From contig JAACFB010000022.1 in NCBI GenBank assembly GCA_009937615.1, positions 1-56,270 on the forward strand: a stretch of 56,270 nt of DNA, given 5' to 3'. Position 1 is the stretch's first letter. Every line of letters begins with the position of its first letter. Shown here piece by piece: positions 36,207 to 44,503 of this stretch. The notes under the pieces are model-generated. The model was given only the letters and a program-made list of their open reading frames with translations, made no database searches and had not been told where the DNA came from. The position numbers and the translations under genes were made by a program. Origin of the DNA: Gammaproteobacteria bacterium. Its GTDB lineage: Bacteria > Pseudomonadota > Gammaproteobacteria > Steroidobacterales > Woeseiaceae.

Positions 36207-36971
36207 TCACTGTTTTCGAAATGCATACTCGGTGACAGGCCGGCCTTCTCCGCCGGTCTTGTAAACCAGGATCTTTCCGTTAAGCACCGCATGGTCCGTG
36301 CCGAAATCGTCCTTTATCGTTATCTGGTTGCCAGAAACAACGTAGGTTCCGGGAAATATCACCGAACCTTCCTTCGCTGTTGACTCTGATCCATCGTCAT
36401 GTAGGCAAACATCCCGTTCCGAGATATATGCAGACGACCGTCCCTCGGCATCAAATATGACAGCGCCTTCGAATATCTCGTTACTGCATCGGTCACCGTT
36501 CGGCATCGTTTTCCAGGAAACGGCCGGTAGTTGTCCGCCATTCACCTCGATGAGCAAATAAACTCCTGGTACCGATGGGTCCTGATCCTGAAGAACACCG
36601 AGGTCAACCGCTACAGCCATCACTGCTTGTGCAAGGTTGTCCTCAGTATTCGCTTGGCAATGTGCGACAAATTTCGCCCAGTCCCCGCTCGGATTGTAGT
36701 CTATGGCAATTGCGGTTCCTGTTGCATCGTCGCTGGATCTCGCAAATTGCATGGCGTGAGCGGTCATCAGACCGCCCAGGAAGCCCTGTCCCCAAGACTC
36801 TAAATTGATTCGTTCTGTCTTGGCCTGATCAGCGGAAGGCCCAAGTTCGGCAATCGCTGCACACGGGGTTGCCCCAGAACCGGGTACCTTGAGTTCCGCA
36901 CCAAGACAGGCGTTGCCAAACGTAATACTGAAAAGGCTGATCAATACCGTCAGCTTGGGGGTTTTCATCAT
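36207..36971 (-). CDS. uncharacterised exported protein
   Basis: 254 residues. AGGAGTGATGC precedes tandem start codons; the first ATG is at 36971. The Sec signal is hydrophobic through ~23 (GNACLGAEL). The first half has a helical part with SADQAKTERINLESWGQGF and WAKFVAHCQANTEDNLAQAV, reminiscent of small acid-stress proteins of the HdeA type, but this is weak. The second half is beta-rich (VIFDAEGRSSAYISERD, VIFPGTYVVSGNQITIKDD, KILVYKTGGEGRPVTEYAF). I cannot assign a family. Five cysteines in the mature part suggest disulfides. It is monocistronic on the minus strand. Confidence 0.7.
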   Translation of the reverse strand: MMKTPKLTVLISLFSITFGNACLGAELKVPGSGATPCAAIAELGPSADQAKTERINLESWGQGFLGGLMTAHAMQFARSSDDATGTAIAIDYNPSGDWAKFVAHCQANTEDNLAQAVMAVAVDLGVLQDQDPSVPGVYLLIEVNGGQLPAVSWKTMPNGDRCSNEIFEGAVIFDAEGRSSAYISERDVCLHDDGSESTAKEGSVIFPGTYVVSGNQITIKDDFGTDHAVLNGKILVYKTGGEGRPVTEYAFRKQ

Positions 36972-37290
36972 GCATCACTCCTAGTCGTAGGGCTTGCTCT
37001 TATCACCCATCGATCCGGCGAGCAGCTGCCCGGATTTTCATAATCCAAAACTGATGGATGTCAGAGGGTCCGGGGAAGTTCGCTGTGTGTCATTAGCGGC
37101 GTTTCGGAAGTACTCTAACAGAATATCCGCATGTAGCCGGAGGCCGGTCGTTCCGACTGTCGCTATCGTGAAAGGGCCAGGGCTTTATCCTGAGTGTTCG
37201 CAGGTCCCAACAGCCGGCGTCCAACCAGGCACGAGAGCAGATTATCGACCAGCAGCTTTCAGCTGCGAGCACACGACCCCGTTTGCACCA
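36972..37290. other. intergenic stretch, no gene seen
   Basis: About 320 bp between two minus-strand genes. Open frames are short and lack recognisable motifs. A fragment CAGCAGCTTTCAGCTGCGAG near 37252 is palindromic in part and resembles the repeat fragments at 36108 and 54139. Confidence 0.35.
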
Positions 37291-37776
37291 TCATTCATGC
37301 GGCGAATGTTGCGCGAACGCGCACCAGGCGCACCAGGCCGCCCAGAATCCTGCAAGTTGAGCGACGCCTGTCAGCTCAAACAGTAAATTATCCGGCAGGT
37401 GATAAGTCGGAACCGGGAATAGCTGCTCCAGGAACTCCTGAGATGCTCCGCCAAAAAAAAGAACATTTTTGAGGAGATGCGAATACACACACTCGAAGAT
37501 GGTGAATCCAGTCTGAAAAATTACTCCGCCAAATAAAACCAGCCATCGCCCAATATTGCCAGCCGTGCGGCCCTCGTATTTCCACAGTAAATACAGTGCA
37601 GACAGAACGAGAAGCACGAACGCCGGTATCCACAGTGACACAACCAGCCGCCACGGAGTCTCATACTGGACGGCACCATAAACGTGGTGACCACTGGATA
37701 TCAGCCCCGCCACCATGACGCTGATTGCCGCGTTGGCTGCAGCGTTTCCTGACTTCGCGCGATTCGAAAGACGCAT
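37291..37776 (-). CDS. uncharacterised four-helix membrane protein
   Basis: 161 residues from the ATG at 37776, which has GAGG about 10 nt upstream; 23 more residues are possible from 37845 but look non-coding. About four transmembrane helices: AAISVMVAGLISSGHHVYGA, SLWIPAFVLLVLSALYLLW, WLVLFGGVIFQTGFTIFEC and ELTGVAQLAGFWAAWCAW. The second helix pair is joined by KYEGRTAGNIGRW. The HxYG stretch after helix 1 could bind metal but this is speculative. Unknown family. Confidence 0.6.
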   Translation of the reverse strand: MRLSNRAKSGNAAANAAISVMVAGLISSGHHVYGAVQYETPWRLVVSLWIPAFVLLVLSALYLLWKYEGRTAGNIGRWLVLFGGVIFQTGFTIFECVYSHLLKNVLFFGGASQEFLEQLFPVPTYHLPDNLLFELTGVAQLAGFWAAWCAWCAFAQHSPHE

Positions 37777-37888
37777 CGTGTATCGCCCTCGTTCCAGGCT
37801 TGGCGCACCGGACGTGACCGTCTGGAAAGGGCCACATTCAGCCAATGAACATCGTATCGGGCGACGGCTGCCTGTGCCGGTGCATGCC

Positions 37889-39013
37889 CTATAATTGGAT
37901 TACGATTTTCCCCATGAAGTCGCCGCTTTCCATGTACTCAAAAGCCGCCGGAGCCTCCTCGAAGTCGAACACGCGATCGATCAACGGGCGAACAGCGTGT
38001 TTGCTGATAAAAACATTCATCGCTTCGAAGTCTTCGCGCGACCCTACATAGACGCCACTGGCCGTAGCGTTGATCCACATGATTGCATCGGTCGGCAAAT
38101 CGCTGCCGTAGCCCGACAATCCACCGATCAATGCGATGTGGCCTCCATAGGCGAGTATCTCCAGTGCCTTGGCCAAGGTATCCCGGCCGCCGACATCAAG
38201 CACCTGGTCAACGCCGTGGCCACCACTGATCTCCTTCACTTCCAGGTGCCAGTCCGGGTTGCTGCGATAATTTGCCGTGCCGATGGCACCCATTTTCATC
38301 GCGCGCTCCAGCTTGTGATCCCTTGAACTCGTGATGATCGGCTTCGCTCCCAGGGCGCTGGCGAATGCGAGCCCGAAAATCGACACCCCGCCGGTACCTT
38401 CGAGCAGCACGTATTGACCCGGCTCGATACGGCCGCGCTTGAAGAGCCCGACCCAGGCGGTCACCGCGGCGCAGGGCAGCGTTGCCGCTTCTTCATAGGA
38501 TAGATGTTCGGGTATCGAAACCAGGCCGTCCTCGTGGGTCACGATAACCTCGGAGAGCATGCCGCCGGCATTACCGCCGCGATCTGACAGCAGTGCCTCC
38601 TCGCTCGGCGCGCCGTCGATCCACTGCTCGAAAAAAATACCGGCGACGCGATCCCCTGCCCTGAACCGGCTGACGTCTTTGCCGACAGCGATGACCTCCC
38701 CGGCACCGTCGGACAGCGGAATGGTGCCGGCATAGCTGAATTCATCATCGTAATCGTTGCGGAGCATGTTGAGGTCGCGCCGATTCAGGGAAGTTGCCCG
38801 GACGCGAACGAGCACCGCGTTATCGCCGGCTACCGGCCGTGGCACTTCTTTCATCACGATCCGATATCCGTTTTCTGCCGGCTCGAATTGGTACTGCCGG
38901 ATCGTATCGGCATCCTGGGCCCAAGCGAATGCGCCACCGAGAGTGGACGCGATAATAAGCAGACTGTGTACGAGCATAAACGTCCGGGTTTGCGGGTTCT
39001 GCCGGCTGGTCAT
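37889..39013 (-). CDS. MDR-family oxidoreductase with N-terminal signal peptide
   Basis: 374 residues from the ATG at 39013 (an ATG 45 nt upstream is possible). The body is a medium-chain dehydrogenase/reductase close to quinone oxidoreductases: VRVRATSLNRRDLNMLRNDY, PLSDGAGEVIAVGKDVSRFRAGDRV, and a nucleotide site with VLLEGTGGVSIFGLAFASALGA. The structural zinc cysteines are absent. Unusually, residues ~12-32 (MLVHSLLIIASTLGGAFAWA) form a Sec signal with a plausible AWA-Q cleavage site, so the enzyme would be exported where NADPH is not expected. Either the true start is internal or the enzyme is periplasmic. It is divergent from the HD gene at 39520. Confidence 0.85.
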   Translation of the reverse strand: MTSRQNPQTRTFMLVHSLLIIASTLGGAFAWAQDADTIRQYQFEPAENGYRIVMKEVPRPVAGDNAVLVRVRATSLNRRDLNMLRNDYDDEFSYAGTIPLSDGAGEVIAVGKDVSRFRAGDRVAGIFFEQWIDGAPSEEALLSDRGGNAGGMLSEVIVTHEDGLVSIPEHLSYEEAATLPCAAVTAWVGLFKRGRIEPGQYVLLEGTGGVSIFGLAFASALGAKPIITSSRDHKLERAMKMGAIGTANYRSNPDWHLEVKEISGGHGVDQVLDVGGRDTLAKALEILAYGGHIALIGGLSGYGSDLPTDAIMWINATASGVYVGSREDFEAMNVFISKHAVRPLIDRVFDFEEAPAAFEYMESGDFMGKIVIQL

Positions 39014-39386
39014 GTCAGTAACCTCCTCCTCGAGCAAATCGAAGCCCATATATGTCATGCGATGATAATTTGCCCTGGCTCAAGGCATGTTGAAATGTAA
39101 CTCCGATAAGTAAGTCGGACGCCAACGCTATTACAGGTGAACCCGTTTCGTTGCCGGGACGGCCACATCTCTATCACAGGGCAACCACCTTGCTCGGTAA
39201 GCAGGTTGGCAGAGCTCCAGCTCTCTCATGATGTTCAGTTAATTATACGCCCAATACAGATGACAGGTAAGCTGTTCTGACCCAGCCAACGTTGTTAGCA
39301 TGAAAGCGGGAATCAGGACTTTCTCCCTCATTGGAGGTTCCCAGTTAAGACGAAAGTCATTGTTACCATCCAGGTACCTCACGTCA
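39014..39386. other. divergent intergenic region before the structured leader
   Basis: About 370 bp between the MDR gene and the leader of the HD gene. It must hold both promoters. An AT-rich patch near 39236-39260 (CAGTTAATTATACGCCC) is a possible -10 area for the HD gene. A 75-codon Arg-rich frame from 39300 overlaps the hairpins and the HD start; I regard it as chance. Confidence 0.35.
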
Positions 39387-39511
39387 CCGGCGCACCGCCG
39401 GACAACCCCAAAAAGACCCGCTGCCGAAAGGCGGCACGAACGCCGGCCCGGGAGGCGAACCGCTCGCCGTGGGCCGGAACTGAAACGAGAGCGCCCGAAC
39501 GGGCGAAGGAG
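39387..39511 (+). promoter_or_regulatory. candidate structured RNA leader of the HD alarmone-hydrolase-like gene
   Basis: Four GC-rich hairpins in 119 nt lead directly into the ribosome site. (1) CCGGCG 39387-39392 / CGCCGG 39396-39401. (2) GCTGCC / GGCGGC around a GAAA tetraloop at 39426-39429. (3) CCGGCCC 39443-39449 / GGGCCGG 39471-39477, with an inner GGCGA/TCGCC stem. (4) CGCCC 39492-39496 / GGGCG 39501-39505. The Shine-Dalgarno site AAGGAG (39506-39511) abuts the last stem, so opening or closing it could tune translation. It matches none of the riboswitch consensus sequences I compared it with. Confidence 0.55.
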
Positions 39512-39519
39512 ACAACGCT

Positions 39520-40089
39520 GTGCGTAATATGAATCTCGACACCTGCTTTACTGTTTCAACGTTGCTGAGGGCTACAACGTTTGCCGCTGAAAAACACCGA
39601 AGCCAGAAGCGAAAAGACGTGCTCGGAACGCCTTACATCAACCACCCTATTGCGGTCGTCAGCCTCATGGCTGAAGTCGGCGAGGTACGCCATGACAAGG
39701 ACCTGGTCGCCGCCATGCTGCACGACACCGTCGAGGATACCGATGCCACGCCCGAGGAGATCGAGCGACACTTTGGCAAGTACGTGCGTGACCTGGTCAT
39801 GGAGGTAACCGACGACAAAAAACTGTCCAAGGCGGAGCGAAAGCGCCTGCAGATCGAACATGCGCCGTACCTGACACCGGCTGCAAAGGTCATCAAGCTC
39901 GCCGATAAGACTGCCAACGTGACCGACCTGATCGCCTCACCACCGGTGGGCTGGGAACGGCAGCGCCGACTGGACTACGTGGACTGGGCCAACAAGGTCG
40001 TCGACAGATGCGGTCTGAGCGAACACCCGCTGACGAGAGAGTTCAAACGCCGAGTCGCCGAGGCGCGTGCTGCGCAGAGCCTGCGCTAG
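39520..40089 (+). CDS. small HD-domain alarmone hydrolase-like protein (Mesh1/SpoT-HD type)
   Basis: 189 residues from the GTG at 39520, 8 nt after AAGGAG; an ATG at 39529 is less well placed. Family residues are present: His26 with the QKRK run (AAEKHRSQKRK), His42 in INHP, His68-Asp69 and Glu72-Asp73 in AAMLHDTVEDTD, and Asp129 in VIKLADKTANV. This is the manganese site of the (p)ppGpp hydrolase half of SpoT and of Mesh1. Only the hydrolase half is present; no synthetase domain. Likely role: removing (p)ppGpp or a related pyrophosphate-bearing nucleotide such as NADPH phosphate, as reported for Mesh1. The leader at 39387 suggests translational control. Confidence 0.88.
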   Translation: MRNMNLDTCFTVSTLLRATTFAAEKHRSQKRKDVLGTPYINHPIAVVSLMAEVGEVRHDKDLVAAMLHDTVEDTDATPEEIERHFGKYVRDLVMEVTDDKKLSKAERKRLQIEHAPYLTPAAKVIKLADKTANVTDLIASPPVGWERQRRLDYVDWANKVVDRCGLSEHPLTREFKRRVAEARAAQSLR

Positions 40090-40149
40090 TCGAGACGTGC
40101 TACATCTGCCCAAGAATGGACATGCCTCTAAACCCGGTCATGAAGAGCC

Positions 40150-40167
40150 GCTGGTAACCCGAAGCGG
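40150..40167. repeat. 18-bp repeat, copy 1
   Basis: GCTGGTAACCCGAAGCGG is identical to the sequence at 43473-43490. Both are intergenic and both lie 80-120 bp or less before a plus-strand gene. It is one piece of the dispersed repeat family described in the findings. Confidence 0.7.
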
Positions 40168-40269
40168 ACTCTGTACGTACATCACCGAATTGACGCATTT
40201 CGCGCATCGGCCGATAAAACACAGGCAAATCTAACAAACTCGAACCAGTTCACGGTGAGGAAAATTCAA

Positions 40270-40821
40270 ATGACAGTAGTAAAACACGGCAAGTTGAGTT
40301 TAGGGGCGGTCATTCTGGGCGCAGCGTTCTTAGCGGCCTCAGTTACCGGGTCGGCAGACGACACGTCAGATGCTATCGCAGATGCTTTAAGTGCGGCTTG
40401 GCCTGGAATGGCAGCGAACGCAACGGTAGTCGACTGGGAAGGCAACGTGCTGCGCGAGGGATCGAGTGGTTACACGTGTTTTCCGACACCCCCGAATCTT
40501 GTTGACAAGGCTCCGATGTGCATGGACAGCGAGTGGATGGAATGGGCGGACGCTTGGTCGAATAAGAAAGACTATGTGGCGGATACGCTCGGCGTCTCCT
40601 ACATGCTCGCGGGGGACGGGGGCGCCAGCAACATTGATCCTTACGCCGAGGGGCCGACAGACGATAATGAATGGATCAAGGAAGGCGCGCACCTCATGAT
40701 TATTGCGCCGGCGGAAATGCTGGATGCGTTTCCGACGGATCCGGATAATGGCGGACCCTATGTAATGTGGAAAGGTACACCCTACGCGCACCTGATGGTC
40801 CCGATCGGCGCACGCGACTGA
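40270..40821 (+). CDS. uncharacterised exported protein
   Basis: 183 residues from the ATG at 40270 with GAGG 9 nt upstream; a GTG at 40255 is alternative. The signal peptide ends ASVTGSADD. Conserved-looking features: SAAWPGMAANATVVDWEG, SSGYTCFPTPPN, MCMDSEWMEWADAW, and near the end GGPYVMWKGTPYAHLMVPIG. The motif GDGGASNIDPYAEGPTDDNEW recalls an uncharacterised group of periplasmic proteins I have seen in environmental proteobacteria, but I cannot name a family. Two cysteines may form a disulfide. A strong intrinsic terminator follows. Confidence 0.72.
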   Translation: MTVVKHGKLSLGAVILGAAFLAASVTGSADDTSDAIADALSAAWPGMAANATVVDWEGNVLREGSSGYTCFPTPPNLVDKAPMCMDSEWMEWADAWSNKKDYVADTLGVSYMLAGDGGASNIDPYAEGPTDDNEWIKEGAHLMIIAPAEMLDAFPTDPDNGGPYVMWKGTPYAHLMVPIGARD

Positions 40822-40845
40822 CTTCGAACAAGGTGAATACGCGAG

Positions 40846-40868
40846 CCCCGCCCTCGTGGCGGGGTTTT
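40846..40868 (+). terminator. intrinsic terminator
   Basis: CCCCGCC at 40846-40852 pairs perfectly with GGCGGGG at 40858-40864 around a 5-nt loop, followed by TTTTCC. It lies 25 bp after the stop at 40821. Confidence 0.8.
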
Positions 40869-41210
40869 CCAGTGCACCTTAATAACCTGAGACCTTCGAC
40901 GTCCCATAGTTCGTTCGTCCAAAGGACCGCTCCCGGTGACAGTTGCTGATAGTCGAAGGGTGTCTGCGGTCAACGTGTTTTGAATATCCCGCCCTGGAGG
41001 TTTCGTACTCGACCCGGCCGGCGGCTTCGATACTGAGTTGGTTCTGACTTGTTGCATGTCTCGCTAATTCGACGGTCGGTTGAGGACCGGATAACGCTCA
41101 ACTTATGTAAATTGAACTATTTCATTCCTGTGGTTAACGTCCTGTTAAGAAAAATGATTGGGGAAATCATTAGTTTCGGAGGCTGAATCGTGCACGCAAA
41201 AGGAGAAGCC
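40869..41210. other. intergenic stretch before the WD40 gene
   Basis: About 340 bp with no gene. The final ~110 bp are AT-richer and probably hold the promoter of the WD40 gene. AAAAGGAG before the ATG at 41211 is its ribosome site. Confidence 0.4.
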
Positions 41211-42548
41211 ATGCTGCCGAAAAATAAAATAGAAATAGCGGTTCTGATTTCCGGTGTTTGCGGCGTCTTGTTCGTGCTGCCACCCGTTGCGCACGCGCTA
41301 GAGTACAGCGTGGCCGAAGTCAGGGGCGATGTGGCCTATGTCGAGGGCAGCGGTGCCGGGCGCAAGGAGGAAATCTTCTGGAAGGCCCACGGAGAATATA
41401 TATCCGTTACAAATGCTAACCCGAAAGGAAACTTTAGTTTCGAAGGAGACATCCCCGACGGCTGTACCCCGAATAACTGCGTCGGCATGTTGAAAGCCGG
41501 CACGGACGAGTTGCCGGTGCCTCTCGACTATCTGCCTGTTGAGCCGGTCCGCGAACTGGTGCTGGAAGCATCACTAACGGATGCCCACGCCGGCTCCCCG
41601 GTCCGGGCCGTGGGTTTCTTTGCCGATGGGACAGTGGTGTCGGGCGGCGAGGATGCCTGGCTCCGAAGCTGGGCCGTAACTCCGTCGGCCCTGACACCAG
41701 GTCTTTCGTAGGAGCTCGACCACATCATTTACGACATCGCCGTGTCGGCTCAAAGCCCCTTCCTGGTGACCGGTGAGGGAGGCTGGAACGGCAGCGCCAA
41801 CTCCCCCACCCTTCGAGTATTGGATGATTCCGGCTCAATACAATTGGAGACCCAGGCCCCGATCGGGTATGTCTATTCCGTAGCGCTCTCGCCGGTTTCC
41901 GAGGGCTCGACTCCGCCTTACCCGGAGTGGACCGTCGCCTCCGGATTCTACGGGGAAATCGTCGTATACCGGACGGTTGGCCTGGAGCTTTATGCGACCA
42001 AGGCGACGAAGAAAAAGCGAACCAAGGCCCTCGAGTTTTCATCTGACGGCCGCATTCTTGCCTCAACGTCGACGGCGGGCAGGATTCAGGTCTGGTCTTT
42101 CCCCCAGCCCTGTAACCCCGGGGACTGCGAACTTGAACTCCGCCTGTCCCTGAGTCATTCGGGCTCGTGGTACTTTCCGATTGACTTCGCGCCGGATAGC
42201 ACCTTCGAAAGCTTTAAAATCGTCTCCGGAACGGACGGCGGTACGATCAAGTTATGGACTATTGATGGCCTGGTTGAGACCGATGTGCTGTCCGTTGATT
42301 CCGGTGCGGTTTACGCGCTTGACTGGTCGCCTTACGGGGACATGATCGTTGCCGCTGGCAGCGGCGAGATCACCGTATATGACAGCTCTGACCTCAGTGT
42401 TCTGTTTCGGAACTCGGAGGCACATCGCGGCCGCGTGAATGACGTGGCGTTTTACGTGGATCCCGATGACAACAACATCCAGTGGATCGTTTCGGGTGGC
42501 GCGGACGGTGATTTGAAGCTCTGGAGCATCCCGGCACCGGGCCCGTAA
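41211..42548 (+). pseudogene. exported WD40-repeat protein interrupted by an in-frame TAG
   Basis: AAAAGGAG precedes the ATG at 41211. Codons 1-166 encode a Sec signal (GVLFVLPPVAHALE) and the first repeats (SPVRAVGFFADGTVVSGGEDAWLRSW). Then TAG occurs at 41709-41711. The same frame continues without further stops to 42548: ELDHIIYDIAVSAQSPFLVTGE, and several beta-propeller blades ending VSGGADGDLKLWSIPAP. The WD signatures continue across the stop, so this was one 445-codon gene. It may be a true pseudogene, a sequencing error, or an amber codon read through. A GTG at 41742 could restart translation but lacks a clear ribosome site. Confidence 0.82.
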
Positions 42549-42617
42549 ATTGGATATCTTTGAAGCTGGTGCACCGCTACCGGCCAGCCTCGGACTCCCG
42601 AGATCGATTCGCCGGTT

Positions 42618-42641
42618 GTCCGCTTTCGTGCACAGGCGGAC
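42618..42641. repeat. intergenic palindrome, GTCCGC...GCGGAC
   Basis: GTCCGC (42618-42623) and GCGGAC (42636-42641) flank a 12-nt loop, followed by ATCCTGATCG. The arms match the palindrome at 30977-31010. It lies between the WD40 relic and the HAD phosphatase gene. Confidence 0.45.
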
Positions 42642-42703
42642 ATCCTGATCGCCATGAAACCCCGGCTGGAGTATGGTGCAACCATGAGTTTGTGTGACAA
42701 CGC

Positions 42704-43348
42704 ATGAAGGCCGCCATCTTTGACTTGGATGGCCTGCTCATCGACTCCGAACCGCTTTGGCAGGAAGCGGAAATCGCCGTATTTGGATCCGTTGGGGTTA
42801 CGCTAACACGAGGGCTTTGCCGGGAGACCGTCGGAGTGCGGCTGGACGGGGTCGTACGCCATTGGTATGAGAAATTTCCGTGGCAGGGTGAGTCACTGGA
42901 AGCCATTGAATCCCGGATCCTGGAAGTGGTCAGCCGTTTAGTGGTGGAACATGGCAAACCGATGCCAGGCGTCATGGAGACTATAGACATACTCAGCGCG
43001 GCGAACTACGAGCTAGCGGTTGCCTCCTCATCTCCGATGCCATTGATCCGGACAGCTCTCGAAAAGTTTGGAATGATCGAATACTTCTCGGTTCTGCATT
43101 CCGCGGATACTGAAGTCGAGGGCAAACCACATCCGGCTGTGTACCTCTCAACCATGTCTCGCCTGGGAACTAATCCGAATAACTGCATCGCGTTTGAAGA
43201 TTCGGCAGTCGGTGTTCGTGCTGCAAAGAGCGCGGGCGCTCGGGTGATCGCGGTACCCGATCCGGCAGATGCGTCGGATCCTGGTTTCGCGAATGCCGAT
43301 GTAGTGCTCTCGTCATTAAAAGACTTTTCGCTCGATCAAATACAGTAG
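42704..43348 (+). CDS. hxpB: HAD-family sugar-phosphate phosphatase, YniC/HxpB type
   Basis: 214 residues. HAD motif I is AAIFDLDGLLIDSEPLW with the nucleophile Asp and the second Asp two residues on; motif II is VASSSPM; motif III Lys is in VEGKPHPAVYL; motif IV is CIAFEDSAVGVRAA. The cap between 15 and 85 is helical as in subclass IA. Sequence and length resemble E. coli YniC (HxpB), which dephosphorylates hexitol phosphates and 2-deoxyglucose 6-phosphate. Genuine substrate unknown. It is a single cytoplasmic gene. Confidence 0.85.
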   Translation: MKAAIFDLDGLLIDSEPLWQEAEIAVFGSVGVTLTRGLCRETVGVRLDGVVRHWYEKFPWQGESLEAIESRILEVVSRLVVEHGKPMPGVMETIDILSAANYELAVASSSPMPLIRTALEKFGMIEYFSVLHSADTEVEGKPHPAVYLSTMSRLGTNPNNCIAFEDSAVGVRAAKSAGARVIAVPDPADASDPGFANADVVLSSLKDFSLDQIQ

Positions 43349-43380
43349 TCAAAACGTTTCCAACGACCGTAAATTACCGA

Positions 43381-43490
43381 GAGCTGCCCTCGATCAAGCC
43401 GCTTTTCTGCCTGGCTGACCGTCCCCTCTATGCCCCGAAGCAGAGATTCGTCTAAACTGAACATGAGAGGTAGCTGGTAACCCGAAGCGG
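43381..43490. repeat. dispersed intergenic repeat, long copy
   Basis: The segment 43381-43463 resembles 49113-49202: both contain a form of CTC-GATCAAGCCGCTTT, CTGCC-GGCTGA, then AAACTGAACATGA or GAATTGACCATGA. The end of this segment includes the 18-bp GCTGGTAACCCGAAGCGG also found at 40150. The element lies between the HAD gene and the cytochrome gene. Confidence 0.55.
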
Positions 43491-43512
43491 CCTTTCAAGA
43501 GGAGGGTCACTA

Positions 43513-44376
43513 GTGCGACGACTAACGATAATTTTTGTATTTTCATTTGTGCTAATCGCTTGTTCAGCAGCGCCGGATCCGGACGCGCTAGTCACGCGCG
43601 GCGCCTACCTCGTGAACGGCATTGTGGCATGCGGAAACTGCCACACGCCCAGAAATGCCGACGCTACGGCCGTTGAGGACATGCGCCTGGCGGGCGGATT
43701 TTTAATTGAAGAACCTGCTTTCAGAGCCTACGCGCCTAATATCACCCAGGACATTGAAACCGGTATCGGCTCCTGGAGTGATGAAGAAATCATTCGTGCC
43801 ATTCGCGAGGGCGTACGGCCCGACGGCACGATTATCGGTCCACCTATGCCGATACCCTCCTACCGCGGGATGTCAGACTCGGACGTTCGGGCTATCGTCG
43901 CGTATCTGCGAACAGTCGCTCCCGTGCGAAATGTCGTCTCACGGACCGTATACAACATTCCGCTGCCTGAGTCCTGGGGTCCACCCTTGGGTACCGTAGC
44001 AGACGTATCGCGAGACGATTCCCTTGCCTACGGCACTTATTTCGGAAATGCACTGGGCCACTGCATGGAGTGCCACACCCCGATGTCGGAAGGAGCATTT
44101 GATTTCAGCCGGACCGGCGCAGGTGGGTTCGTCCTTCACAAGCCATTCGGACTGGAGCTAGCCGCCGTCGCTGCGAACATTACGCCGCATCCCGAGCAAG
44201 GAATCGGGGAATGGACGGACGACGAGATAAAAAGGGCTATCACGCAGGGAATCAGTAGCGACGGCCGGAAGCTCGCCCCTATTATGGCGTTTGACTACTA
44301 TCAAAACATTTCCGAAGAGGATCTGGATGCGCTGATTGTTTATCTGCGGTCGCTACCGCCCCAGCCACCCGAATGA
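43513..44376 (+). CDS. diheme c-type cytochrome lipoprotein
   Basis: 287 residues; GTG start preceded by GAGGAGGG. The lipobox FVLIAC acylates Cys17. Two haem sites are seen: Cys40-x-x-Cys43-His44 (CGNCHTP) and a second CMECHTP near 190. Each is followed by a NITPHPE-type or NITQDIETGIGSW segment with EIIRAIREGVRPDG and EIKRAITQGISSDG, typical of the cytochrome c domain found as the third subunit of membrane-bound alcohol or aldehyde dehydrogenases. No dehydrogenase gene accompanies it here, so its electron donor must be encoded elsewhere. Confidence 0.9.
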   Translation: MRRLTIIFVFSFVLIACSAAPDPDALVTRGAYLVNGIVACGNCHTPRNADATAVEDMRLAGGFLIEEPAFRAYAPNITQDIETGIGSWSDEEIIRAIREGVRPDGTIIGPPMPIPSYRGMSDSDVRAIVAYLRTVAPVRNVVSRTVYNIPLPESWGPPLGTVADVSRDDSLAYGTYFGNALGHCMECHTPMSEGAFDFSRTGAGGFVLHKPFGLELAAVAANITPHPEQGIGEWTDDEIKRAITQGISSDGRKLAPIMAFDYYQNISEEDLDALIVYLRSLPPQPPE

Positions 44377-44503
44377 TCGGGCCGGCCGGGCGGTGAGGCT
44401 TATTACCCCACTTTACCCGGTCCCCGATGTTGCCTTAACAGATATCGATAGCCCATGCATGATACCGGTCAGGGGTGTGCGGCGGAAGAACGACTCTCCT
44501 CTG

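Noticed and set aside
39300..39527. 75-residue Arg-rich open frame across the hairpin region before the HD gene
   Set aside because: It overlaps the HD start codon, its Arg content is explained by GC-rich stems, and no ribosome site fits.
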